Shown here in pieces: positions 45,135-52,507 of a stretch of DNA of 64,000 bases (positions are counted from its first letter, which is position 1; every line of letters starts with the position of its first letter). Where the stretch lies: contig NZ_LMHS01000002.1 of the NCBI RefSeq assembly GCF_001428485.1, positions 72,415 to 136,414 on the forward strand. The letters run 5' to 3'. Source of the stretch: Microbacterium sp. Root180. GTDB taxonomy: Bacteria; Actinomycetota; Actinomycetes; Actinomycetales; Microbacteriaceae. The notes beneath the pieces were generated by a model. It did not search any database. It was not told where the DNA came from and saw only the letters and a list, made by a program, of their open reading frames with translations. Both the position numbers and the translations under genes were made by a program.

Positions 45135-45200
45135 CCGTTCACCTCCCCGTCGCGAGCCGTATGTCCGCCATGCGGCAACCCGTTCACTCTCGCCGTTCAC
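45135..45200. repeat. Triple direct repeat CCGTTCAC upstream of the nonulosonic acid operon
   Basis: CCGTTCAC occurs at 45135-45142, 45180-45187 and 45193-45200, within 96 bases of the first operon gene. The last copy is followed by GGTGAGG, giving a small TCAC-G-GTGA palindrome. It may be a regulator binding site for the operon or the divergent reductase gene. The rest of the 45050-45230 gap shows only an AGGAGG ribosome site. Confidence 0.35.
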
Positions 45201-45230
45201 GGTGAGGAGACGGCTGCGGCAGGAGGCGAC

Positions 45231-46145
45231 ATGGCCCGGAACGACGTGATCGCGTGGGTCGAGTCCCCGCTCCAGCTGATCGGGGCGGCGGAGTGGGCCG
45301 CGGCGCACCGTGTCACGGTGCCGGTGGCGGGGCGCCTGACCGCTCAGATGTCCGCCACGGCGGAGGCCCTGCTCGCACGCGGCGCGCGCTTCCGCGATCT
45401 CGAGCCGTACCTCGGTGTGCCCTTCTCGCTCCTGGCCCGCCACGGCCATTGGCTCGTCGGCGACGGCTTCTCGGGGCAGTTCCGGCTCGCGGCACCCGTC
45501 CTGCGTCCGCACCGCGTGACATTCCTCGATGACGGTGCGCACGCGATCGCGTACGCCGACGCACTCCTCGGCCGGCGCGCGTACGCCCGGCCGGCCGTCG
45601 CGGAGCGCGGTCTCACGACCCTGCTCGCCCCCTTCGCGCACGAGACCGTGCTGCGGCGCGCGGCCGTGGGAAGAGCCGAGTTCTTCACCGCCTTCGAGCT
45701 CGGCGAGGACCGCGTCGACGCCCTGAGTGACCGCGGCCTCACCGTCCGTCGTCACCGGTTCGAGTGGACCCGTGCGACGGCGCCCGCTGTCGCGGAGCTG
45801 GGACGCCGTGTCGTGCTCGGCAGTGCGCTGCCGGTCGACGGCCGCATGGCGATGACCGACTATCAGGCGTGGGTGAGCGATGCGGCATCCCACGGCCCCG
45901 CGGTCTACCTGCCGCATCGGCGGGAGCCGCGCGAGCAGATCGCGGCGGTCGCGGCGATCGCCGGCGTGACGATCCGCGAGACCGAGCTGCCGGTCGAGCT
46001 CGTGCTCGCGGGAGCCACGCGGCCGCTCGACATCCGCACACTGGCCTCGAGCACCGCGACGACCCTCCCGCTCGTGCTCGCCGGCACCGGCTCCACTCTG
46101 CGCGTCGGACGCGGTGCCGTCGCGATGACGGGGTCGGCGGCATGA
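45231..46145 (+). CDS. Polysialyltransferase-like glycosyltransferase (A-2_8-polyST family)
   Basis: Protein of 304 residues without signal or membrane segments. AWVESPLQLIGAAEWAAA near the N-terminus, HGHWLVGDGFSGQF, VTFLDDGAHAIAYAD and AVYLPHRREPREQIA resemble the conserved blocks of the alpha-2,8-polysialyltransferase-like family. This family uses CMP-activated nonulosonic acids, matching the next two genes. A perfect AGGAGG sits four bases before the ATG. The stop overlaps the next start (ATGA). The exact sugar and linkage are unknown. Confidence 0.75.
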   Translation: MARNDVIAWVESPLQLIGAAEWAAAHRVTVPVAGRLTAQMSATAEALLARGARFRDLEPYLGVPFSLLARHGHWLVGDGFSGQFRLAAPVLRPHRVTFLDDGAHAIAYADALLGRRAYARPAVAERGLTTLLAPFAHETVLRRAAVGRAEFFTAFELGEDRVDALSDRGLTVRRHRFEWTRATAPAVAELGRRVVLGSALPVDGRMAMTDYQAWVSDAASHGPAVYLPHRREPREQIAAVAAIAGVTIRETELPVELVLAGATRPLDIRTLASSTATTLPLVLAGTGSTLRVGRGAVAMTGSAA

Positions 46146-47338
46146 GCGAGGTCGTTGCGATCATCCCGGCCCGCGGGGGTTCGAAGGGAGTCACCCGCAA
46201 GAACCTTCGCCGGGTCGGCGGGATCCCGCTCGTCGCCCGCGCGATCGACGCCGCACGGCAGTGCCCGTCCGTCGACAGGATCGTCGTCACGACCGACGAC
46301 GCCGACATCGCCGCCGTCGCCGAGGAGTGGGGCGCTGAGATCGTGGTCCGGCCCGAGGAGATCTCGGGCGACACGGCGAGCTCCGAGAGCGCGCTTCTGC
46401 ACGCCCTCGACACGCTCGAGGAGCGCAAGGTCGATGTCGGGGTGATCGCGTTCCTGCAGGCGACCTCCCCGTTCATCGACGTCCCCGCACTCGAAGACGC
46501 CGTGCAGCTCGTGCGCTCGCGCCGGCGCGACAGCGTGTTCTCGGCCGTCGAGACGTACGGGTTCCTGTGGGCGCGCTCGGCGGCGTGTGCGGCGGAAGCC
46601 GTGAACCACGACGCCGCCGTGCGACCCCGACGGCAGGACCGCGACCCCCACTACCTCGAGACGGGCGCGTTCTACGTGGTGCGCGCGGCAGGATTCCGTG
46701 CAACGCAGCACCGCTTCTTCGGCAGCATCGGGATCGCCGAGGTCCCCGGGCGCACGGCGATCGAGATCGACACAGAGGGCGAGCTGCAGCTCGCGCGGGC
46801 GATCGCCCCGCTCATCGACGTCGCCGCGCCGATCGCCGTGGATGCGGTCGTCACCGATTTCGACGGCGTCCACACCGATGACTCCGTGCACGTCTCGCAG
46901 GACGGCACCGAGACGGTCACGGTGAGCCGGGCGGACGGGATGGGGGTCGCACTGCTGCGCGCTGCGGGCATCCCGGTGCTGATCCTGTCCACCGAGGTGA
47001 ATCCGGTCGTCACCGCGCGCGCCGGCAAGCTGCGTGTCGACGTCGTGCAGGGGCAGTCCGATAAGGCCGAGGCGCTGCGCGCGTGGGCGGCCGGGCGGAG
47101 CATCCCGCTGTCGCGCATCGCCTACCTCGGCAACGACGTGAACGACCTCGGCTGCCTCGAGCTCGTCGGCTGGCCCGTGGCCGTCCCGGAGGCGCACCCG
47201 CTCGTCCTCGCCGCCGCGCGGGTCGTCCTCGACCGACCAGGCGGCGCAGGCGCCGTGCGCGACCTCGCCGAGCGTGTGCTCGCGGGCCGCGCTGCAGCAT
47301 CCGCTCCACCCCTCGTCACACCCCAGGAGAAAGCATGA
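46142..47338 (+). CDS. CMP-nonulosonic acid synthetase fused to a HAD phosphatase
   Basis: Two-domain protein of 398 residues. Residues 1 to about 225 form a NeuA/CMAS-type cytidylyltransferase: AIIPARGGSKGVTRKNL (CTP loop), FLQATSPF, ETGAFYVVR and IEIDTEGELQLA. Residues about 233-380 form a KdsC-like HAD phosphatase: DAVVTDFDGVHTDD with catalytic Asp239 and Asp241, ILSTEVNPVV, and YLGNDVNDLGCLE. The same order occurs in animal CMAS. The HAD part keeps both aspartates, so it is probably active, perhaps removing a 9-phosphate made by the next enzyme. Both ends overlap neighbours by 4 bases. Confidence 0.9.
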   Translation: MSEVVAIIPARGGSKGVTRKNLRRVGGIPLVARAIDAARQCPSVDRIVVTTDDADIAAVAEEWGAEIVVRPEEISGDTASSESALLHALDTLEERKVDVGVIAFLQATSPFIDVPALEDAVQLVRSRRRDSVFSAVETYGFLWARSAACAAEAVNHDAAVRPRRQDRDPHYLETGAFYVVRAAGFRATQHRFFGSIGIAEVPGRTAIEIDTEGELQLARAIAPLIDVAAPIAVDAVVTDFDGVHTDDSVHVSQDGTETVTVSRADGMGVALLRAAGIPVLILSTEVNPVVTARAGKLRVDVVQGQSDKAEALRAWAAGRSIPLSRIAYLGNDVNDLGCLELVGWPVAVPEAHPLVLAAARVVLDRPGGAGAVRDLAERVLAGRAAASAPPLVTPQEKA

Positions 47339-48207
47339 CCGTCACCATCGGCACCCGTGTCATCGGAGGCGGCCGTCCCGCCTACGTCATCGCAGAGATC
47401 GGCCTCAACCACAACGGCGACGTCGAGCTCGCGAAGCAGCTCATCGACGTGGCCGCCGATGCCGGGGCCGACGCGGTCAAGTTCCAGAAGCGCACGCCGG
47501 AGCTCGCCACCCCCGAGCACATGCGCGACATCCCGCGCGAGACGCCGTGGGGCACGATGACCTATCTCGACTACCGCCGCCGCGTCGAGTTCGATCGAGA
47601 CCAGTACATCGAGATCTCCGACCACGCCCTGCTGCGCGGTCTGGAATGGTTCGCCTCGCCGTGGGACGAGCCGAGCGTCGCGTTCCTGGAGGATCTCGGC
47701 GTCAGCGCGCACAAGGTCGCCTCGGCATCGCTCACCGACCACGGCCTGCTTCGCGCGCTGCGTGACACCGGCAAGACCGTCATCCTCTCGACCGGCATGT
47801 CCACCATCGAGCAGATCGATGCCGCGATCGGCGTGCTCGGCACGGAGCACCTTCTGCTCATGCACGCCACCTCGACGTATCCGATGGAGCCGGCCGAGGC
47901 CAACCTGCGCATGATCCCCGCGCTGCGCGACCGCTATCCCGGCGTGCCGGTCGGGTACTCGGGTCACGAGCGCGGTCTGCAGATCTCTCTCGCCGCCATC
48001 GCCCTCGGAGCCGTCGCGATCGAACGCCACATCACCCTCGACCGCACGATGTGGGGCTCGGACCACGCCGCCTCCCTCGAGCCGACGGGTCTGCAGCACC
48101 TGGTGCGGGACATCCGCGTGATCGAGGAAGCGCTGGGCGACGGGGTGAAGCGCGTCTACCCGGGCGAGTTCGCCCCCATGGCCAAGCTGCGCCGCGTTCC
48201 CGCGTGA
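47335..48207 (+). CDS. neuB: NeuB-type nonulosonic acid synthase lacking the SAF domain
   Basis: PEP-condensing aldolase of 290 residues that makes a nine-carbon sialic-acid-like sugar. TIM-barrel signatures: AEIGLNHNGDVELAKQLI, DAVKFQKRT, STGMSTIEQID, HATSTYPMEP, VGYSGHERGL with a metal-binding His, and ERHITLDRTMWGSDHAASLEP with the second. It ends at KLRRVPA, just where family members of about 345 residues enter the C-terminal antifreeze-like SAF domain, which is absent. An AGGAGA ribosome site precedes the ATG. The acceptor could be ManNAc, mannose or a phosphate form. Confidence 0.9.
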   Translation: MTVTIGTRVIGGGRPAYVIAEIGLNHNGDVELAKQLIDVAADAGADAVKFQKRTPELATPEHMRDIPRETPWGTMTYLDYRRRVEFDRDQYIEISDHALLRGLEWFASPWDEPSVAFLEDLGVSAHKVASASLTDHGLLRALRDTGKTVILSTGMSTIEQIDAAIGVLGTEHLLLMHATSTYPMEPAEANLRMIPALRDRYPGVPVGYSGHERGLQISLAAIALGAVAIERHITLDRTMWGSDHAASLEPTGLQHLVRDIRVIEEALGDGVKRVYPGEFAPMAKLRRVPA

Positions 48208-49481
48208 AGCCCGCGCGGCGCATCGTCGCGGTCGCCGACACCGACTCCTATGTCAAATGGGCGGCCGCGCTCGTGGGCGCCCTGGAGGGGGAGTGGGATG
48301 CCTCGCTCCTCGTGCTCGAGACGCCGCTGGTCGTCTCCGATGCGCAGCTTGCGACGGCACTCGCGGGCAGCGGGCTCGCCGCCGATCGGGTCACGCGCGT
48401 CACGTGGGAGGAGCTCGTCCCGGCGGTGCGCCGCGCGGGCGCCGACGCCGTGCTCCTGGCCGCCCGAGGCCCGCTCGTGCGCGTGCTCGCGAGAGAGATC
48501 GCCGGGATGACGCCTCGGCCGGTGATGGTGACGGGGCTCCCGGGCATCTCGATTCCCGCGACGCGCAAGGCCATCGCGTACCGCACGCAGTGCGACCTGT
48601 TCGTGCTCCACTCCCGCCGGGAGTGTCGCGAGTTCACCGCGCTGGCGCGAGAGCAGCGGATGCCGCAGAGGTTCGCCCTGGCGAGCCTTCCGTTCGCGCG
48701 TCGCGGGGTCGCGGCCGGACCGCGCGGGACGGACCTCGTCTTTGCGGTGCAGGCCAAGGTGCCCGCCGAGCGAGCGGACCGGCTGCGGATCGCGAAGCTC
48801 CTGCAGAAAGCCGCGGCCGCCGATCCCTCGCGTCGTGTGGTGGTGAAGCTGCGGGCGTCCTCGGGCGAGCAGCAGACGCACGCCGAGCGTGACAGCTACC
48901 CCGATCTGCTCGCGACGCTCGGAGAATCGCCGCCGAACCTCGTCACGTCGACCGCCTCGATGGCGCACGCGCTGGCGTCGGCCGAGGGGCTCGTCACGGT
49001 GAGCTCCACCGCGGCGATCGAAGCGGTCGGACGCGGCATCCCCGTGATCGCCCTCGACACGTTCGGAGTGAGCCCCGAGCTCATCAACGAGGTGCTCGCC
49101 GACGCCGGGCTGCTCGCCGGCGAGGACGACGTCGTCGCCCGCCGGTTCCGCCGCCCCGCGGCGGCCTGGCTCGACGACAACTACTTCCACGACACCGCGG
49201 ACGACGACTGGACCGTGCGCGCGGAGCGACTGATCGACGCCCGCGCGGCCGGGCTGCTCGCGCCGCGCGTCCCGCTCGTGCGGCGAGGCGGTGCGCTGCG
49301 CGACGTGTGGGAGCGCAAGACCGTTCTCGGGCGTCAGGACCGATCGCTCCGTGGCTTCGTCGCGCTCGCGGTCGGGGTGCCCGCGCGCGCCACGGTGCGC
49401 TGGGTTCATCGCGCTCGCGGAGCGGAAGGAGCCGGCGATCCCGTGGGGGGCCGTGACCGCCGGCTCTGGGCGACTCGATGA
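48204..49481 (+). CDS. Putative glycosyltransferase (DUF6716-like)
   Basis: Protein of 425 residues with no membrane helix. The N-terminal RIVAVADTDSYVKWAAALVGAL and middle LPGISIPATRKAIAYRTQCDLFVLHSRRECREF blocks resemble a family annotated as DUF6716 putative glycosyltransferase, though I cannot confirm this without a search. The C-terminal VTVSSTAAIEAVGRGIPVIALDTFGVSPELINEVL looks like the donor-binding half of a GT-B or CDP-glycerol transferase-like fold. It starts with GTG overlapping neuB by 4 bases and ends the operon at a strong hairpin. Confidence 0.7.
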   Translation: MKPARRIVAVADTDSYVKWAAALVGALEGEWDASLLVLETPLVVSDAQLATALAGSGLAADRVTRVTWEELVPAVRRAGADAVLLAARGPLVRVLAREIAGMTPRPVMVTGLPGISIPATRKAIAYRTQCDLFVLHSRRECREFTALAREQRMPQRFALASLPFARRGVAAGPRGTDLVFAVQAKVPAERADRLRIAKLLQKAAAADPSRRVVVKLRASSGEQQTHAERDSYPDLLATLGESPPNLVTSTASMAHALASAEGLVTVSSTAAIEAVGRGIPVIALDTFGVSPELINEVLADAGLLAGEDDVVARRFRRPAAAWLDDNYFHDTADDDWTVRAERLIDARAAGLLAPRVPLVRRGGALRDVWERKTVLGRQDRSLRGFVALAVGVPARATVRWVHRARGAEGAGDPVGGRDRRLWATR

Positions 49482-49521
49482 GACCGCCCCTCGTGCCCTG
49501 GGGGGAGCACGAGGAGGGGTC
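49482..49521 (+). terminator. Hairpin terminator of the nonulosonic acid operon
   Basis: CCTCGTGC (49489-49496) pairs with GCACGAGG (49507-49514) around a 10-base loop. Outer pairs GACC/GGTC extend the stem across small bulges. It begins directly after the stop codon and has no T-tract. Confidence 0.65.
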
Positions 49522-49645
49522 CCGCTGAGCGTCTCCGTCGCGGAGTCCGCCGACCGGTCGGGTGGCCGGACCGCGGAGATGCTTCCAGGATCTCACCGGG
49601 ACCTGGGAGAGGACTGTCCCTCGCCTTTGCGCAGCCTCGACGCCG

Positions 49646-49651
49646 TACGCT
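49646..49651 (+). promoter_or_regulatory. -10-like hexamer TACGCT before the DksA-like gene
   Basis: TACGCT ends nine bases before the ATG at 49661. The intervening CGAGGGGCC contains a poor AGGGG at short spacing, so leaderless or weakly leadered expression is possible. Confidence 0.38.
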
Positions 49652-49660
49652 CGAGGGGCC

Positions 49661-50035
49661 ATGTCCCCGCCGTCCGAAACCTCCGACCCCGATGATCGCG
49701 ACGCGCGCCTGGCCGAGCTGCGCACGTCCGCGCGGGCTCGCCTGAACGGACTCGAGCGCGACATCGCGCAGCTGCGTGCCGATCGAGGTGCGGACAACGC
49801 CGATGACGAGCACGACCCGGAGGGCGTGACGCTCTCGAGCGAGTGGGCGCGGCTCGCAGGCCTGTGCGAGGACGCGGAGCGCGAGCTCGCCGAGGTCGAC
49901 GCGGCCATCGCCCGACGTGCAGCGGGTGACGATGGACGCTGCGCGGACTGCGGACGCAGCATCCCGATCGCCCGCCTTCTCGCGAGACCGACAGCGAGCC
50001 GATGCGTGGACTGCGCCGCGCGAGCGGAGGCCTGA
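49661..50035 (+). CDS. DksA/TraR-family zinc-finger protein
   Basis: Protein of 124 residues. A helical, charged N-terminal region (LAELRTSARARLNGLERDIAQL) is followed by a C4 zinc finger, CADCGRSIPIARLLARPTASRCVDCAAR, at about residues 94-121. DksA-family proteins bind the RNA polymerase secondary channel; short actinobacterial forms such as this lack most of the long coiled coil and their function is unclear. The YchJ-like gene follows after one base and is probably co-transcribed. Confidence 0.83.
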   Translation: MSPPSETSDPDDRDARLAELRTSARARLNGLERDIAQLRADRGADNADDEHDPEGVTLSSEWARLAGLCEDAERELAEVDAAIARRAAGDDGRCADCGRSIPIARLLARPTASRCVDCAARAEA

Positions 50036-50036
50036 C

Positions 50037-50471
50037 GTGTCTTTCGGCGCCGCCGCGTCGCGGACGCCGGACCCGCGGTTCCCTCGTCCGGCCGACGACG
50101 CCGCGTGCCCGTGCGGCACCGGCGAGCGGTTCGGCGGATGCTGTGCTCCGCTCCTGCGCGGCGCCGCGGCTCCTACCGCCGAACGCCTCATGCGATCGCG
50201 GTACACGGCGTTCGTCGTCGGGGACGCGCGCTACCTCGAGGAGACCTGGCATCCGGGGACGCGGCCCGATGCGGTCGAGCTCGATCCGGCCCAGCGATGG
50301 ACGGCGCTCGAGGTGCTCGACGCGGAGGTCGGCAGTGTGGATGACACCCGCGGAGTCGTCGAGTTCCGGGCGCTCTGGCGCCACGGCCGCGAGCGCGGCG
50401 AGCTGCATGAGCGGAGCCGCTTCCGCCGGCAGGGCGGCCGCTGGTGGTACCTGGACGGGATCGTCGACTGA
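50037..50471 (+). CDS. YchJ-like (UPF0225) SEC-C / NTF2-fold protein
   Basis: Protein of 144 residues. The CPCGTGERFGGCCAPLL segment is a cysteine-rich SEC-C-like motif at about residues 22-38. It is followed by an NTF2-like domain with AERLMRSRYTAFVVGDARYLEETWHP and the C-terminal RFRRQGGRWWYLDG. This combination defines the YchJ family, whose function is unknown. The GTG start follows the DksA-like stop by one base. Confidence 0.88.
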   Translation: MSFGAAASRTPDPRFPRPADDAACPCGTGERFGGCCAPLLRGAAAPTAERLMRSRYTAFVVGDARYLEETWHPGTRPDAVELDPAQRWTALEVLDAEVGSVDDTRGVVEFRALWRHGRERGELHERSRFRRQGGRWWYLDGIVD

Positions 50472-50497
50472 CGGCCCCCCGGCTCACGCCGTCCCGT

Positions 50498-50503
50498 TAG
50501 CGT
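50498..50503 (+). promoter_or_regulatory. -10-like hexamer TAGCGT before the PEP-mutase-family gene
   Basis: TAGCGT ends seven bases before the ATG at 50511. The GGAGGG between them is very close to the start, so either leaderless or leadered expression is possible. Confidence 0.42.
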
Positions 50504-50510
50504 GGAGGGC

Positions 50511-51287
50511 ATGAGCACACAGGTCGACAAAGCCCAGTCCCTCGAGAGGCTGCACGCCGCTCCCGAGATCCTTCGCGTGGTCAATGTCTGGGACGCCGTC
50601 TCGGCGCGGACGATCGCCGCACTCCCCGAGACCCGCGCGATCGCCACCGCCGGCCACTCGATCGCCGCCACCTACGGTTACCGCGACGGCGAGATCCCGA
50701 TCGAGACGATGCTCGACATGGTCGGGCGCATCGTGGAGGCCGTCGGTGATCTGCCGGTGACCGCAGACCTCGACGACGGGCACGGCGACGCCGGCGAGAC
50801 GATCCGCCGCGCGATCGGAAAGGGCGTCGTCGGCGCGAACGTCGAGGACCGCCTCCGTCCGCTCGCGGAATCCGTGGCCACGGTCGAGGCGATCGTCGCC
50901 GCCGGGGAGGCGGAGGGCGTTCCGTTCGTTCTGAACGCCCGCACCGACGCGATCGTGCGCGGCGGTGGCCGCCCGGTCGAGGAGTCGATCGCCGACGCGA
51001 TCGAGCGCGGCCGTGCCTACCTCGCTGCGGGGGCGAGCCTCGTGTTCGTGCCCGGCATCCTCGACGCGGATGTCACTCGGCAGCTCGTCGACGGGATCGG
51101 CGAGCGCAAGGTGAGCGTGATCGGCCTGCCGGGATCGCTCACCTCGACCGAGTACGAGGCGCTCGGCGTCGCGCGCATCTCGTACGGCCCCCTGCCGCAG
51201 CGCGTCGCGCTCACCGCGCTCCAGGACGTCGCCGCCGAGATCTACGCCGGAGGCGTGATCCCCGCGTCCACCCGCAGCCTCAACTGA
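50511..51287 (+). CDS. Isocitrate lyase / PEP mutase family protein
   Basis: TIM-barrel enzyme of 258 residues in the broad PEP mutase/isocitrate lyase superfamily. VNVWDAVSARTIAALPETRAIATAGHSIAATYGYRDGE, LPVTADLDDGHGDAGETIRRAIGKGVVGANVEDR and FVLNARTDAIVRGGG are the conserved blocks. The usual KKCGH loop of isocitrate lyase is absent. Members include oxaloacetate decarboxylases and carboxyphosphonoenolpyruvate mutases; the substrate cannot be assigned. An earlier in-frame GTG at 50502 overlaps the -10-like hexamer and is unlikely. Confidence 0.88.
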   Translation: MSTQVDKAQSLERLHAAPEILRVVNVWDAVSARTIAALPETRAIATAGHSIAATYGYRDGEIPIETMLDMVGRIVEAVGDLPVTADLDDGHGDAGETIRRAIGKGVVGANVEDRLRPLAESVATVEAIVAAGEAEGVPFVLNARTDAIVRGGGRPVEESIADAIERGRAYLAAGASLVFVPGILDADVTRQLVDGIGERKVSVIGLPGSLTSTEYEALGVARISYGPLPQRVALTALQDVAAEIYAGGVIPASTRSLN

Positions 51288-51303
51288 CAGCCTCCCCGAG
51301 ACT

Positions 51304-51360
51304 CGAGTCGCCAAGACACGCCGATCCGCCGTCCCGGCGCCGGCGTGTCTTGGCGACTCG
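51304..51360. repeat. 20-bp perfect inverted repeat with 17-base spacer
   Basis: The arm CGAGTCGCCAAGACACGCCG (51304-51323) is exactly mirrored at 51341-51360. The spacer is GC-rich. It lies 16 bases after the PEP-mutase-family stop. It could serve as a terminator, but perfect 20-bp symmetry and the non-GC-clamped AAGACAC core look more like a dispersed palindromic repeat or a protein-binding element. Confidence 0.85.
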
Positions 51361-51408
51361 TCGTGGGTGCTCGGGAATCGGGGCAGCGGGGGCGGCGTTG
51401 TCACGGGC

Positions 51409-52503
51409 ATGCAGCCGGTACCCGTCGACGTCGTCGTGATCGGCGCCGGCCAGGCGGGGCTCTCGGCCGCCTACCACCTCCAGCGCCGTGGCTACGTTCC
51501 GGTCGGGCGGGCGATCGGCGACGTCCCCACGTTCGTCGTCCTGGACGCTGAGGAGCGTCCCGGCGGAGCGTGGCAGCACCGCTGGCCATCCCTCCGGATG
51601 GCGACGGTGAACGGCATCCACGAGCTTCCCGGCTTCCCGGTGCCCGCCGCCGACCCGGCGGCTGCGAGCCGCGACATCCTCCCCTCGTACTTCGCCGCCT
51701 ATGAGGAGCGATTCGCCCTGGAGGTCGTCCGGCCGGTGCGCGTGCGGTCGGTTCGGCGGGAGGACGAGGACCCGGCGGGCCGGTTGATCGTCGAGACGGA
51801 TGCCGCGACCTGGGCCGCTTCGCACGTCGTCAACGCCACCGGCACGTGGTCGCGCCCGTTCTGGCCCCGCTACCCCGGGCAGGAGCGGTTCCGAGGCCGT
51901 CAGCTGCATGTCGCCGACTACGTCTCGCGCGAGGAATTCACGGGCAAGCGGGTGGTCATCGTCGGCGCGGGGATCTCAGCCGTCCAACTGCTCGACGAGA
52001 TCTCGCACGTCGCGGAGACTTTCTGGGTCACCCGACGCGAGCCGGAGTGGTCCGACGCCGCGTTCGACGTACCCGCGCGCGTCGCCGCGATCGCCGGTGT
52101 CGAGGAGAGAGTGCGTCGCGGGCTGCCGCCTGGGAGCGTCATCTCGGTGACCGGAATGCACTGGACGCCGTGGGCTCGCGCGGCCGAGCAGCGAGGTGTG
52201 CTGGTGCGGCATCCGATGTTCGCCTCGATCGAGGAGGACGGTGTGCGCATGCCCGACGGAAGCTTCGTCGCGGCCGACGTCATCCTGTGGGCCACGGGGT
52301 TCCGCCCCGCCCTCGACCACCTCGCTCCGCTGCGCCTGCGCACGCCCGAGGGCGGCATCCGCGTCGCGGACGGGCGCTCGCTCGACGAGCCCCGGCTGTT
52401 CCTGATCGGCTACGGGCCGTCGCAGTCGACCGTGGGAGCGAACCGCGCCGGACGCGCCGCCGTGCGCGCGATCACGTCGGAGAAGACGGGGATCGCCGCC
52501 TGA
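51409..52503 (+). CDS. Flavin-containing monooxygenase-like NAD(P)-binding protein
   Basis: FAD-dependent oxidoreductase of 364 residues. The FAD Rossmann motif VVVIGAGQAGLSAAYHL is at residues 8-24, and GGAWQHRWPSLRMATVNGIHELPG is the typical following block. A second Rossmann motif, VVIVGAGISAVQLL, lies near residue 183 for NADPH. DVILWATGFRPALDHL and a final GYGPSQSTVGANRAGR complete the family. It resembles actinobacterial YhhA/CzcO-like putative monooxygenases. Substrate unknown. No ribosome site; an in-frame GTG seven codons or fewer upstream is an alternative start. Confidence 0.87.
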   Translation: MQPVPVDVVVIGAGQAGLSAAYHLQRRGYVPVGRAIGDVPTFVVLDAEERPGGAWQHRWPSLRMATVNGIHELPGFPVPAADPAAASRDILPSYFAAYEERFALEVVRPVRVRSVRREDEDPAGRLIVETDAATWAASHVVNATGTWSRPFWPRYPGQERFRGRQLHVADYVSREEFTGKRVVIVGAGISAVQLLDEISHVAETFWVTRREPEWSDAAFDVPARVAAIAGVEERVRRGLPPGSVISVTGMHWTPWARAAEQRGVLVRHPMFASIEEDGVRMPDGSFVAADVILWATGFRPALDHLAPLRLRTPEGGIRVADGRSLDEPRLFLIGYGPSQSTVGANRAGRAAVRAITSEKTGIAA

Positions 52504-52507
52504 GGGC

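Noticed and set aside
45231..49481. Horizontally acquired island with mobile ends
   Set aside because: No integrase, transposase, tRNA end or flanking repeat is visible, and the GC content and codon use look like the neighbours. Acquisition cannot be excluded but is not shown.
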